Both the position numbers and the translations under genes were made by a program. DNA of 13,856 nucleotides from Blautia sp. (GTDB lineage: Bacteria; Bacillota; Clostridia; Lachnospirales; Lachnospiraceae): assembly GCA_017420455.1 (NCBI GenBank), contig JAFOJB010000083.1, forward strand, positions 1-13,856, written 5' to 3'. Shown here one piece after another: positions 1 through 6,162 of the stretch; position 1 is the stretch's first letter; every line of letters starts with the position of its first letter. The notes below the pieces were generated by a model. The model was not told the origin of the DNA and did no database searches. It was given only the letters and a program-made list of their open reading frames with translations.

Positions 1-380
1 ATCAGGGAAGTAGTGGAGGTAAGAGACTGTCCCATGGTTCCGTTGGTGATGACCTTTACCAGAAAGATGGTCCCGCCGGAACCCACCATATTGACGGCAG
101 TACCCACAAGGATGATGTCCGTTTTCAGATGGAAGGCGAAGAAGCCCATAAGCAGAGCCTCCAGAAGCCCCACCACCATGGCGATGAGAAGCCCCGCGAA
201 CCAGCTCCCGGACCAGTAGGCGCCAAGGGAGCCGAACAGGGCGGACATCATCATGATACCTTCCAGACCGATATTGGACACCCCGCCCTTTTCCCCGATG
301 ACTGCTGCCAGAGTAGCCAGCAGGATCGGCGTTGCAATACGGATGATGGAGAAAAAGAAATCTGTCGTGAGAATGTTCAT
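1..380 (-). CDS. BMP-type ABC importer, permease 2 (partial, C-terminus outside window)
   Basis: Integral membrane permease of a BMP-family (nucleoside/simple-sugar type) ABC importer. About 126 codons are visible from the ATG at 378-380; the frame stays open to the window edge, so the C-terminal part is missing. The visible part is hydrophobic and carries NIGLEGIMMMSALFG at residues 36-50, the hallmark segment of this family (compare YufQ of Bacillus). An AAAGGAG ribosome binding site lies about 11 nt before the ATG. It begins 1 nt after the stop of the preceding permease gene, so the two are surely cotranscribed and probably translationally coupled; their products should form the heterodimeric membrane channel. 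The transported substrate cannot be read from the sequence; purine nucleosides are the commonest substrate of characterised relatives. Confidence 0.92.
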   Translation of the reverse strand, partial: MNILTTDFFFSIIRIATPILLATLAAVIGEKGGVSNIGLEGIMMMSALFGSLGAYWSGSWFAGLLIAMVVGLLEALLMGFFAFHLKTDIILVGTAVNMVGSGGTIFLVKVITNGTMGQSLTSTTSL

Positions 381-381
381 A

Positions 382-1524
382 TTACTTTTCGCTCCTTTCT
401 CCTGCTGAGAGTGCCTTCTGGGCCAGTTCCTCCCGGGCGCTCTTCACCACCAGCTTCTGCCGGTATCCTGACAGGAACTGCTGCGCCGCGAAGAAGATGA
501 AGATCACGGCCTGGATGATGCTGATCAGCTGGGAAGGTACATTGGCGTTTGTAGACATCAGCGTACAGCCTTTGGTCAGATAGGACATGAAAAAGGCTGC
601 CAGCGGAACGTAGATCGGGTTGTTTCCGGCCAGGATCGCCACTGTGATCCCCGTCCAGCCATAGCCGGGAAGGGCAGACCAGTTATATACGTTATACCGT
701 CCCAGCATCTCGATACCGCCTCCCATACCGGCCAGGAATCCGCCGATCACCTGGCAGAGGATGACGATAAGAGGAACATTCATGCCGGAATACATGACAA
801 AGGGCTGATTGATGCCCGTCATCCGGATTCCGTAGCCCCATCTCGTCCGGTACATGAAGATCCAGCACAGGATCACCATGATGATTCCCACGACGAAGCC
901 CCAGGAAAGGCGGGAGCCGTTCTCGATCATCTGGGGAATCTGGGCGTTTTCCCGGAAGGGGAAGGTCTGGGTATTTCCTTTGCTGGTATCCGCCAGATAG
1001 CTGTTCATCAGGTAATTCAGGAAATACATGATCACATAATTCAGCATCAGGGAGTTGACCATTTCGCTCACTCCCAGCTTCGCCTTCAGAACAGCAGGGA
1101 TCAGCATGACAATGCCTACCGCCGCGGCACCGGTCAGCACAGCCGCAACCATCAGCAGCGGCCCCGGAAGAGGCACGTAGATCGCCACCAGAGCCGTCAC
1201 GAAAGCGCCGAGCATAATGCCGCCCTCCGCTCCCAGATTGAACTGATTGGCCCCGAACATGATGCAGGTGGCAAGACCCGTGAACATGATGGGGATCATT
1301 CCGGCCAGCACATCGCTGAAGTTCTTCATGCTGAAATTTCCGTTTTTCTTGAACAGGGGACTGATCAGCATCTCCCGCAGTGCCTTGATGGAGGATGCGA
1401 TCTTTTCGGAGAAGGTCGCTCCCTGGGCGCTGAAAAAGATGAGGAGGAAAGCCACAAGGAGGGCGATCCCCAGAGCCGATGCGCCGCGGATCAGGCTGAA
1501 TTTGGTACTGTTCTTTTTATTCAT
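382..1524 (-). CDS. BMP-type ABC importer, permease 1
   Basis: Membrane permease of the importer, 380 residues, a normal length for the YufP-like subunit. The first transmembrane segment is near residues 15-33, then a polar periplasm-side stretch (about 34-70) precedes the hydrophobic core. The family signature NLGAEGGIMLGAFVTA lies near residues 96-111 and parallels NIGLEGIMMMSA in permease 2, as expected for paralogous partner subunits. Further hydrophobic segments run to about residue 355, and the C-terminus is charged (REELAQKALSAGERSEK) and probably cytoplasmic. The ATG at 1522-1524 has an AGGAGG site 8-9 nt upstream and overlaps the end of the ATPase gene by 8 nt. The stop is 1 nt from the start of permease 2. 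The overlap and spacing show translational coupling of the transporter core. Confidence 0.95.
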   Translation of the reverse strand: MNKKNSTKFSLIRGASALGIALLVAFLLIFFSAQGATFSEKIASSIKALREMLISPLFKKNGNFSMKNFSDVLAGMIPIMFTGLATCIMFGANQFNLGAEGGIMLGAFVTALVAIYVPLPGPLLMVAAVLTGAAAVGIVMLIPAVLKAKLGVSEMVNSLMLNYVIMYFLNYLMNSYLADTSKGNTQTFPFRENAQIPQMIENGSRLSWGFVVGIIMVILCWIFMYRTRWGYGIRMTGINQPFVMYSGMNVPLIVILCQVIGGFLAGMGGGIEMLGRYNVYNWSALPGYGWTGITVAILAGNNPIYVPLAAFFMSYLTKGCTLMSTNANVPSQLISIIQAVIFIFFAAQQFLSGYRQKLVVKSAREELAQKALSAGERSEK

Positions 1525-3076
1525 GGCACACCCTCCTGATCTCCTCGGGACTCTGTTTCTCGATTCCCAGCATATATCTGCCCATCAGATCATCTGTCAG
1601 ATCCTTCGTATCCTCAAAGTACGCGGCGATCCTTCCGCCGCACATGATAATGAGACTGTCCGAAAGCTCCATGACCTCATTCAGATCTGCCGAGATCAGA
1701 AGGACCGCGATCCCGGAGCGGGAAAGCTCTACCAGCTTTTTGCGGATGAATTCCGTGGCTCCTACATCGATGCCGCGGGTCGGCTGGTCCGCGATGATCA
1801 GCTTCGGATCGTTGGAAAACTCCCGGGCCACAACCACCTTCTGGATGTTTCCGCCGGAAAGACTTCCCACGGACTGAGACGGATTCTTGCAGAGAACCGT
1901 ATAATCCTTCACCAGGCGCCCGCTTTCCCTGTGGATCGCTCCCATGTTAAACAGGAAGCCGTGATTCAGTCTTTTTTCGCCGCATCGGTCGCTGATCAGG
2001 TTTTCTTCAATGCTGGCCGTACCCGCGATGCCGTACAGCATACGGTCCTCCGGTACCATGGACACATGCATTTCCCGGATCTGCCTCTGGTTCCGCCCCA
2101 GGATGCTCTGGCCGTTTACCTGAATGTTCCCGGCATTGGGGCGGTTAAAGCCGAAGAGCATGTCCACCAGCTCCTTCTGCCCGTTTCCTTCCACGCCGGC
2201 AATTCCCAGGATCTCTCCCTTCCGGACAGAGAAGGAAACCTTATCCAGCATTTTCTTGCCCCACTCATTGACATACTCCAGCTCCCGCACCCTAAGAACC
2301 TCCTCCTGAGGTTCTGCCTTTTCCTTCTCCACCTTCAGAATGACATCCCGGCCTACCATCAGGCGGGAAATCTCCTGAGGGGTTACATCCTTCGTCTCAT
2401 AAATTCCCATGGACCTGCCGCCCCGCAGGATGGTCATCCGGTCCGTGATCTCCATGATCTCGTTCAGCTTGTGGGAAATGAAGATGATCGTGTATCCTTC
2501 TGTTTTCAGGTGCTTGAGCTGGGTGAACAGTTCATCCGTCTCCTGGGAAGTAAGAACGGCCGTAGGCTCGTCCAGGATCAGGATCTTCGCGCCGCGGACA
2601 AGGGCCTTCAGGATTTCCACCTTCTGCTTCATTCCCACCGGGATATCCATGACCTTTGCATTGGCCTCCACATGGAGGTTGAATTTCTTTGAATATTCCT
2701 CTGTCAGCTGTACTGCCTTTTTGTAATCGATGAGCATGCCGGATTTTTTCGGCACCATTCCCAGCACCATGTTCTCCGCCACAGTAAGGGAGGGCACCAG
2801 CATGAAATGCTGATGGACCATGCCGATTCCCTTCTGGATCGCCACCGTGGGGGAGGACAGGGAGACCTCCTCTCCGTTTACCAGAATCTGACCGGAGGTA
2901 GGCATCTCAAGACCGAACAGCATTTTCATCAGGGTAGACTTCCCTGCGCCGTTCTCTCCCATCAGCGCATGGATCTCGCCTTTTTTCACATTGAAATTCA
3001 CGTCCTGGTTTGCCACTGTTCCATTGGAATATACCTTTGTGATCCCTTTCATCTGGATCACATATTCTTCACTCAT
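1517..3076 (-). CDS. BMP-type ABC importer, double nucleotide-binding-domain ATPase
   Basis: Energising ATPase of the importer, 519 residues with two fused nucleotide-binding domains, as in YufO/RbsA-like proteins. NBD1 has Walker A GENGAGKST at residues 40-48, a divergent signature PVGMKQK near 146-152, Walker B ILILDEPT at 165-172 and the switch histidine in FISHKLNE (about 202). NBD2 has a degenerate Walker A, GVEGNGQKE at 294-302, where the catalytic Lys is Gln. It has a good LSGGN signature at 406-410, Walker B LIIADQPT at 426-433 and Ala in place of the switch histidine (LISADLNE). One catalytic and one degenerate site is usual in this family. The ATG at 3074-3076 has an AAGGAAG site 10-11 nt upstream. 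It is separated from the binding-protein gene by a terminator-like hairpin and overlaps permease 1 by 8 nt. Confidence 0.95.
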   Translation of the reverse strand: MSEEYVIQMKGITKVYSNGTVANQDVNFNVKKGEIHALMGENGAGKSTLMKMLFGLEMPTSGQILVNGEEVSLSSPTVAIQKGIGMVHQHFMLVPSLTVAENMVLGMVPKKSGMLIDYKKAVQLTEEYSKKFNLHVEANAKVMDIPVGMKQKVEILKALVRGAKILILDEPTAVLTSQETDELFTQLKHLKTEGYTIIFISHKLNEIMEITDRMTILRGGRSMGIYETKDVTPQEISRLMVGRDVILKVEKEKAEPQEEVLRVRELEYVNEWGKKMLDKVSFSVRKGEILGIAGVEGNGQKELVDMLFGFNRPNAGNIQVNGQSILGRNQRQIREMHVSMVPEDRMLYGIAGTASIEENLISDRCGEKRLNHGFLFNMGAIHRESGRLVKDYTVLCKNPSQSVGSLSGGNIQKVVVAREFSNDPKLIIADQPTRGIDVGATEFIRKKLVELSRSGIAVLLISADLNEVMELSDSLIIMCGGRIAAYFEDTKDLTDDLMGRYMLGIEKQSPEEIRRVCHE

Positions 3077-3101
3077 GAAGCAACCACTTCCTTCTTAATC
3101 T

Positions 3102-3130
3102 ATAAAAGGGGGCTTTTTGAGCCCCCTTCG
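3102..3130 (-). terminator. Intercistronic terminator-like hairpin between binding protein and ATPase genes
   Basis: Perfect 9-bp stem with arms 3106-3114 (AAGGGGGCT) and 3120-3128 (AGCCCCCTT) and a 5-nt loop. Read on the minus strand it is followed by TTTTATAG, a short U-rich tail. It lies 26 nt upstream of the ATPase start codon, inside the operon. Partial termination or 3' end protection here would make more binding-protein mRNA than transporter-core mRNA, a common arrangement in ABC importer operons. The short U-run suggests leaky termination. Confidence 0.7.
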
Positions 3131-3139
3131 TTTCACTTT

Positions 3140-3255
3140 TGAGATTTCAGGACAGGACTTTTTTCACACCCGTTTTTTGCGGAGTCTGTACCAGGCTGGT
3201 AAGGATCGGGAAAAATCCTGCGAAATCTCAGGACATTCCTTCATGGCCCGATCCT
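3140..3255 (-). repeat. Two interleaved inverted repeats and a palindrome in the spacer after the binding-protein gene
   Basis: Helix A pairs 3202-3210 (AGGATCGGG) with 3247-3255 (CCCGATCCT), starting 13 nt after the binding-protein stop. Helix B pairs 3140-3148 (TGAGATTTC) with 3222-3230 (GAAATCTCA). Both are perfect 9-bp helices. The second arm of B falls within the loop of A, so they are either alternatives or form a pseudoknot. A further palindrome TACCAGGCTGGTA sits at 3189-3201. The spacer holds no plausible reading frame. Known RNA families were not recognised by eye. Confidence 0.55.
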
Positions 3256-3267
3256 GAAGAAGCCGGA

Positions 3268-4368
3268 TTACGGACGAACGCTGTCCCTGAGTGCCTGTGC
3301 TGCTTCGTTTCCGCCCTCATCAAAAGCAGACGGAACTACGATATCTCCATTTGACACAGCCTCGATGGCTGCATCTACAGCTGCTTTTGTCTCATCACTT
3401 GCATAAATGCTGTAATTCTTATCGGTGACGATGCCTACGCCGCCTTCCACGATTCCAAGGGAAACCTTTGTTCCGAACAGATCGTTTCCTTCGTCCCACT
3501 GGTCAAAGAACCAGATCAGAGAATTTCCTACGTTCTTAAGACCGGAGGTCAGTGTGATGGCCGCAAGATCCTCGGAGAAGGTAAGCTCCTGGTCAGAATC
3601 CACGCCGATGAACCAGCCGCCGCCGGTTTCCAGAACTGCTTCCGCCGCGCCGTTTCCGGCATTTCCTGCAACGCCCCAGATGATATCGCATTTGGTATCA
3701 TTGATCATGGAGTTTCCATATTCTTTTGCCTTTGCAGTATCTACATAGTCCGAGGTATAGCGGACATCGACCTTCATCTCCGGATCTACAGCCTGTGCTC
3801 CGCTGATATAGCCATCCATGAAGTCGTTGATGACGGGGCTGTCGTAACCGCCTACAAAACCGATCACCTTATCCTCGTTGATGCGCTCCACGCTGGTATC
3901 CATGGTCATAAGGCCGGCAAAGGTTCCTACGATATAGCCAAGGTCGTTCTGCTTGAATACGATATTGACGACATTGCTGTCCTCTCCGGCATAGGTATCA
4001 TCATCAAAAATGAGGAATTTCTGCTCCGGATATGCTTCTGCCACTTCCTTCAGATAATCCGGCATCTGGTAGGTTCCGCAGATGATGAGATCGTATTCTT
4101 CGGAATCTGCCACCTCATAGAGGGTGGAGAGCCATTTCGGCTGGTCTGCATCTGTTCCGCCCATTTCAACGGTATTCAGGGTGATGCGGCCATCTGCTTC
4201 CAGCTGATCCAGCCCTGCCTTTGCGGAATCGAAGAAGGATTTATCTCCCAGGTTTCCGTTTACCAGATATACTACGTTCTTGGGTTCCTCTGCTGCTGCC
4301 TCCCTGCTCACGCAAAGCGGTGCTGCAGCAAGTACCAGTGCCAGTGCTGCGATTATTGCCTTTTTCAT
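3268..4368 (-). CDS. BMP-family ABC transporter substrate-binding protein
   Basis: Extracellular solute-binding subunit (PF02608-type BMP fold), 366 residues from the chosen start. MKKAIIAALALVLAAAP is a typical Sec signal peptide and AAA-EEP at residues 24-29 is a plausible signal peptidase I site. The mature protein begins with the family segment VVYLVNGNLGDKSFFDSA (32-49), which in relatives contributes ligand-binding residues; FVGGYDSPVINDF (171-183) and GVDSDQ (255-260) are also family-like. The frame is open for 52 more codons upstream, but the ATG at 4366-4368 has AAAGGAG 7 nt before it and begins the signal peptide, so it is the start. Cys19 is in APLC, which is a poor lipobox, so the expected lipid anchor is not obvious. 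First gene of the importer operon, with a folded leader upstream. Confidence 0.93.
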   Translation of the reverse strand: MKKAIIAALALVLAAAPLCVSREAAAEEPKNVVYLVNGNLGDKSFFDSAKAGLDQLEADGRITLNTVEMGGTDADQPKWLSTLYEVADSEEYDLIICGTYQMPDYLKEVAEAYPEQKFLIFDDDTYAGEDSNVVNIVFKQNDLGYIVGTFAGLMTMDTSVERINEDKVIGFVGGYDSPVINDFMDGYISGAQAVDPEMKVDVRYTSDYVDTAKAKEYGNSMINDTKCDIIWGVAGNAGNGAAEAVLETGGGWFIGVDSDQELTFSEDLAAITLTSGLKNVGNSLIWFFDQWDEGNDLFGTKVSLGIVEGGVGIVTDKNYSIYASDETKAAVDAAIEAVSNGDIVVPSAFDEGGNEAAQALRDSVRP

Positions 4369-4400
4369 AGTAAAACTCCTTTCATCATGGTTTTTTCCAG

Positions 4401-4459
4401 CGCAGGATTTTCTTCGAGATATTGCACAGATATGTTCAGGAATATCTGAAAATCCTGCG
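4401..4459 (-). promoter_or_regulatory. Folded 5' leader hairpin of the binding-protein mRNA
   Basis: Perfect 12-bp inverted repeat, arms 4401-4412 (CGCAGGATTTTC) and 4448-4459 (GAAAATCCTGCG). A second 7-bp helix inside it pairs 4417-4423 (AGATATT) with 4441-4447 (AATATCT), leaving a 17-nt loop. The loop also contains CAGATAT (4427-4433), which can pair with ATATCTG (4442-4448) instead, so the inner helix has two alternative forms. It ends 18 nt before the AAAGGAG ribosome binding site at 4376-4382. No purine riboswitch core or other known riboswitch consensus was recognised. No U-run follows it, so it does not look like an attenuator. Confidence 0.6.
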
Positions 4460-4471
4460 GCACGATAGCTA

Positions 4472-4501
4472 TATTGTACAATAGATTTCCGGAAAAATCC
4501 A
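4472..4501 (-). promoter_or_regulatory. Candidate promoter with overlapping palindromic operator for the importer operon
   Basis: Perfect 12-bp palindrome TATTGTACAATA at 4472-4483, in the only plausible promoter zone between the upstream terminator and the leader hairpin. On the minus strand TACAAT (plus positions 4473-4478) is an acceptable -10 box, with TGGATT (4496-4501) 17 nt upstream as a weak -35. The palindrome would cover the -10 box, suggesting a repressor site. The -35 match is poor, so the promoter assignment is tentative. Confidence 0.35.
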
Positions 4502-4523
4502 TATATACATGTAAAAAAACACA

Positions 4524-4561
4524 TAAAAAAAGAGCCATGAACAGATACAGTTCACAGCTCT
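4524..4561 (-). terminator. Rho-independent terminator (minus strand)
   Basis: On the minus strand the arms are GAGC-TGAAC type helices: 4557-4560 pairs with 4532-4535 and 4550-4554 pairs with 4538-4542, separated by a 2x2 internal loop. The apical loop is 7 nt and seven U residues follow (plus positions 4525-4531). It insulates the importer operon from the upstream membrane-protein gene. Confidence 0.82.
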
Positions 4562-4605
4562 CCATGTCAGGCATTGCAGCCAGACGCTGTAGTGTGATAT
4601 GGGAC

Positions 4606-4634
4606 AAAAGACGTTCAGCACAACGACGTCTTTT
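4606..4634 (-). terminator. Second terminator-like hairpin downstream of the membrane-protein gene
   Basis: Perfect 9-bp stem, arms AAAAGACGT (4606-4614) and ACGTCTTTT (4626-4634), with an 11-nt loop. It lies 30 nt after the stop of the Ala/Glu-rich protein gene. On the minus strand it ends in CTTTTG, a short U-run, so it is probably the first of two tandem terminators. The A/T symmetry means it could also act in the plus direction. Confidence 0.6.
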
Positions 4635-4664
4635 TGCACCGGAATCATCAATGTTATCCCTGTT

Positions 4665-5615
4665 TCAGGAATCGTTTTCAGAGTCTGCATGTGTATCCAT
4701 CATGGCTCTTTCCTTCAGGCTCTTTTGGGGAGCAGGGGGAGCTGCCGGCCTGTTATTGGAACCGCCGCGCGGGTTGAGGGCGTAGACTCTTTCCGGATAT
4801 GCCTTGTGAAGCTTATACATTTTGACCGCCGCCCAGAGCAGAGCCCCCGGCAGCAGCAGCGCTCCAATAATGGAAGCGATGGAAAGAGCTCTCTTCAGAA
4901 GCAGGAAGAGCACCTGCGCGATCTCCACAACCATCAGGCAGGACACTGCACTGAGGGTAATCTTTGCTCTGTCCACACGGTTGGCGAACAAGGCGCAGAG
5001 AAGACCCACAATAATTTCCGCCACTGCGGTGATAACGCCAACGATACCGATCCGTCTGAGATCCGCCACTGTGATGCCCATCTCCTTCATGTTCTCCATA
5101 AGGGCGTGCATATCGATCTCCTGCTGGGCTGCCGCATCTGTCTGGGCGGCTGCATCTGCGGTGCCTTCTGCTGCCTCGGCGGCACCAGCGGTATCCTCTG
5201 TCTCTTCCGCAGGCTCAGCTGCAGCTGTATCCCCATCTTTTTCCGCTGCATCCGCAGCTGCCGCATCCTCTGCCTCTGCGTTATTCTCCCTCACTTCCGA
5301 AGCTTCCGACACAGCTGCGCTCTCAGCTGCTTCGCCCTCAGATGCGGCCGCATCCAGAGCCTCTTCTGTTTTTCCTTCGGGCTCTGCAGCCGCGGCCGTT
5401 GTCTCCGTGGCCGCGCTGCCGCTTTTCACTCCCGCGGCTTCCTCCTCCATCTGTGCTGCGCTTTCCTCCACCATCTGCGCCAGACCGATCCAGCTGAGGC
5501 CGTTTCTTCCGGTGGTTGTGATGGCGTTTACCAGAAGAAACAACCCTGCCATTAAAAGCAGGAGCCTGGCATTCATCGCGTTTTTCGTATCCTTCATTCT
5601 GTCATTCTGTTCCAT
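4665..5615 (-). CDS. Unrecognised membrane protein with long Ala/Glu-rich acidic segment
   Basis: I do not recognise a family. The product has 316 residues from the ATG at 5613-5615, which has GGAGG 9 nt upstream. An in-frame TTG at 5628-5630 overlaps that ribosome binding site and is rejected as a start. Predicted layout: short cytoplasmic N-terminus, transmembrane helix near 17-35, then a low-complexity stretch at about 47-165 built almost entirely of Ala, Glu, Asp, Thr, Ser and Gly with few basic residues. Helices follow near 189-211, 219-241 and 244-266, then a basic, Pro-containing tail (RGGSNNRPAAPPAPQK) with an acidic C-terminus. If the first helix is a true transmembrane segment, the acidic segment would be extracytoplasmic. 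It appears monocistronic, with a strong promoter upstream and two terminators downstream. Confidence 0.8.
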   Translation of the reverse strand: MEQNDRMKDTKNAMNARLLLLMAGLFLLVNAITTTGRNGLSWIGLAQMVEESAAQMEEEAAGVKSGSAATETTAAAAEPEGKTEEALDAAASEGEAAESAAVSEASEVRENNAEAEDAAAADAAEKDGDTAAAEPAEETEDTAGAAEAAEGTADAAAQTDAAAQQEIDMHALMENMKEMGITVADLRRIGIVGVITAVAEIIVGLLCALFANRVDRAKITLSAVSCLMVVEIAQVLFLLLKRALSIASIIGALLLPGALLWAAVKMYKLHKAYPERVYALNPRGGSNNRPAAPPAPQKSLKERAMMDTHADSENDS

Positions 5616-5682
5616 AAATGATTCCTCCAAGATAAAGCGAATATTTGCGTTCCGCTTTTGTTGATCAGACAGTTCCCTGCCT

Positions 5683-5726
5683 TTTTCTGATTATACCCAA
5701 AGATTCCTTCTCTGACAATCAGAAAA
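5683..5726 (-). promoter_or_regulatory. Near-consensus promoter inside a 10-bp inverted repeat
   Basis: On the minus strand, TTGTCA (plus 5713-5718) and TATAAT (plus 5690-5695) are separated by exactly 17 nt, a near-consensus sigma-A promoter for the gene at 4665-5615. A perfect inverted repeat with arms TTTTCTGATT (5683-5692) and AATCAGAAAA (5717-5726) encloses it; the arms overlap the -10 box by three bases and the -35 box by two. This layout suggests an operator, with arm centres 34 bp apart (about three helical turns). Confidence 0.75.
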
Positions 5727-5730
5727 TTGC

Positions 5731-5945
5731 AGTTCACAGTTCCGGCCCGGCGAGAGTCAGGCACTGTACACAAATAACTTCCGAAAGCTGCGCGGAACAA
5801 ATTCAAATCTGCAAGGCGGCGGAAGGAAGCGATGCGGGCATCGCTGACTGACAACAACGCAGTCAGATTTGGATTTTGGCAGGTAGAATTCGGAAGTTAT
5901 TTGTGAACAGTGCCTTACAGTTCATAGTCTCACCGGCAGGAACTG
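5731..5945. repeat. Large nested palindromic element in the divergent intergenic region
   Basis: The core inverted repeat pairs 5760-5785 with 5889-5914: 26 bp with one mismatch, starting GGCACTGT and ending TTCCGAA at the inner edge. Inside, 5798-5811 pairs with 5864-5878 (one mismatch, one inserted T), GCGATG (5829-5834) with CATCGC (5839-5844), and alternatively CTGACTG (5844-5850) with CAGTCAG (5860-5866). Outside the core, weaker arms are seen (CAGTTCCGG near 5737 against CCGGCAGGAACTG near 5931-5943). No target-site duplication is visible next to the core arms and no reading frame fits. It could be a MITE-like or IS-derived element, or a structured RNA; it sits upstream of both divergent promoters. 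Confidence 0.7.
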
Positions 5946-5979
5946 CATGTGTTTTCAGGGTGTCTGGCGTCCTGACGGA

Positions 5980-6044
5980 CTGCAGAAGAATCTTTGTCCG
6001 CAGTCAAAGGGTCTGGCAAATGCAGACAAAGGTTCTTCTGGCAG
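5980..6044 (+). repeat. Long hairpin upstream of the MATE promoter
   Basis: Arms 5980-5998 (CTGCAGAAGAATCTTTGTC) and 6025-6044 pair over about 19 bp with one mismatch and one bulged G, enclosing a 26-nt loop. On the plus strand it is followed by a T-rich stretch (GTCTTAAAATTCTTTTTGC), so it could end transcripts entering from the palindromic element to its left. Its right arm ends 15 nt before the MATE -35 box. No T-box consensus was found. Confidence 0.5.
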
Positions 6045-6059
6045 GTCTTAAAATTCTTT

Positions 6060-6087
6060 TTGCTTTCTTATAAGAATGTGTTATAAT
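6060..6087 (+). promoter_or_regulatory. Extended -10 promoter of the MATE gene
   Basis: TGTTATAAT gives a consensus TATAAT (6082-6087) with the extended TG motif. TTGCTT at 6060-6065, 16 nt upstream, is a partial -35. The -10 box ends 75 nt before the MATE start codon. Confidence 0.75.
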
Positions 6088-6162
6088 ACGCTGTTGAAAA
6101 TCACCTAATAACCGTCTGACACCTTTTTGCACTGAATTCATTTATACCGGGAAAGGATTTTT

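Noticed and set aside
1247..2692. 481-codon plus-strand open frame over the ATPase/permease genes
   Set aside because: It is antisense to two clearly identified transporter genes and has no family-like motifs or ribosome binding site; it arises from codon bias.
4369..4470. Purine riboswitch upstream of the BMP operon
   Set aside because: The operon type invites one, but the conserved three-way junction sequence blocks are absent; only simple nested helices are seen.
4369..4524. 52-codon N-terminal extension of the binding-protein frame
   Set aside because: It would put the signal peptide inside the chain and run through the leader hairpin; AAAGGAG lies 7 nt before the internal ATG at 4368.
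4562..4605. Small RNA or small gene between the two tandem minus-strand terminators
   Set aside because: No promoter and no convincing reading frame are visible in the short stretch; tandem terminators explain it more simply.
5616..5630. TTG start adding five residues to the membrane protein
   Set aside because: The TTG codon overlaps the GGAGG that serves the ATG at 5615, so it has no ribosome binding site of its own.
4599..5664. Two long plus-strand frames opposite the Ala/Glu-rich protein gene (one Cys-rich, one Ala/Ser-rich)
   Set aside because: They mirror the low-complexity repeat on the other strand and lack a ribosome binding site; the minus-strand frame has promoter, ribosome binding site, plausible membrane helices and terminators.
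5645..5851. Small plus-strand open frame in the divergent intergenic region
   Set aside because: It crosses the promoter and left arm of the palindromic element, has no ribosome binding site and no recognisable protein features.
5945..6060. T-box or similar leader before the MATE gene
   Set aside because: A long hairpin exists but no T-box consensus, and the likely MATE promoter lies downstream of it.
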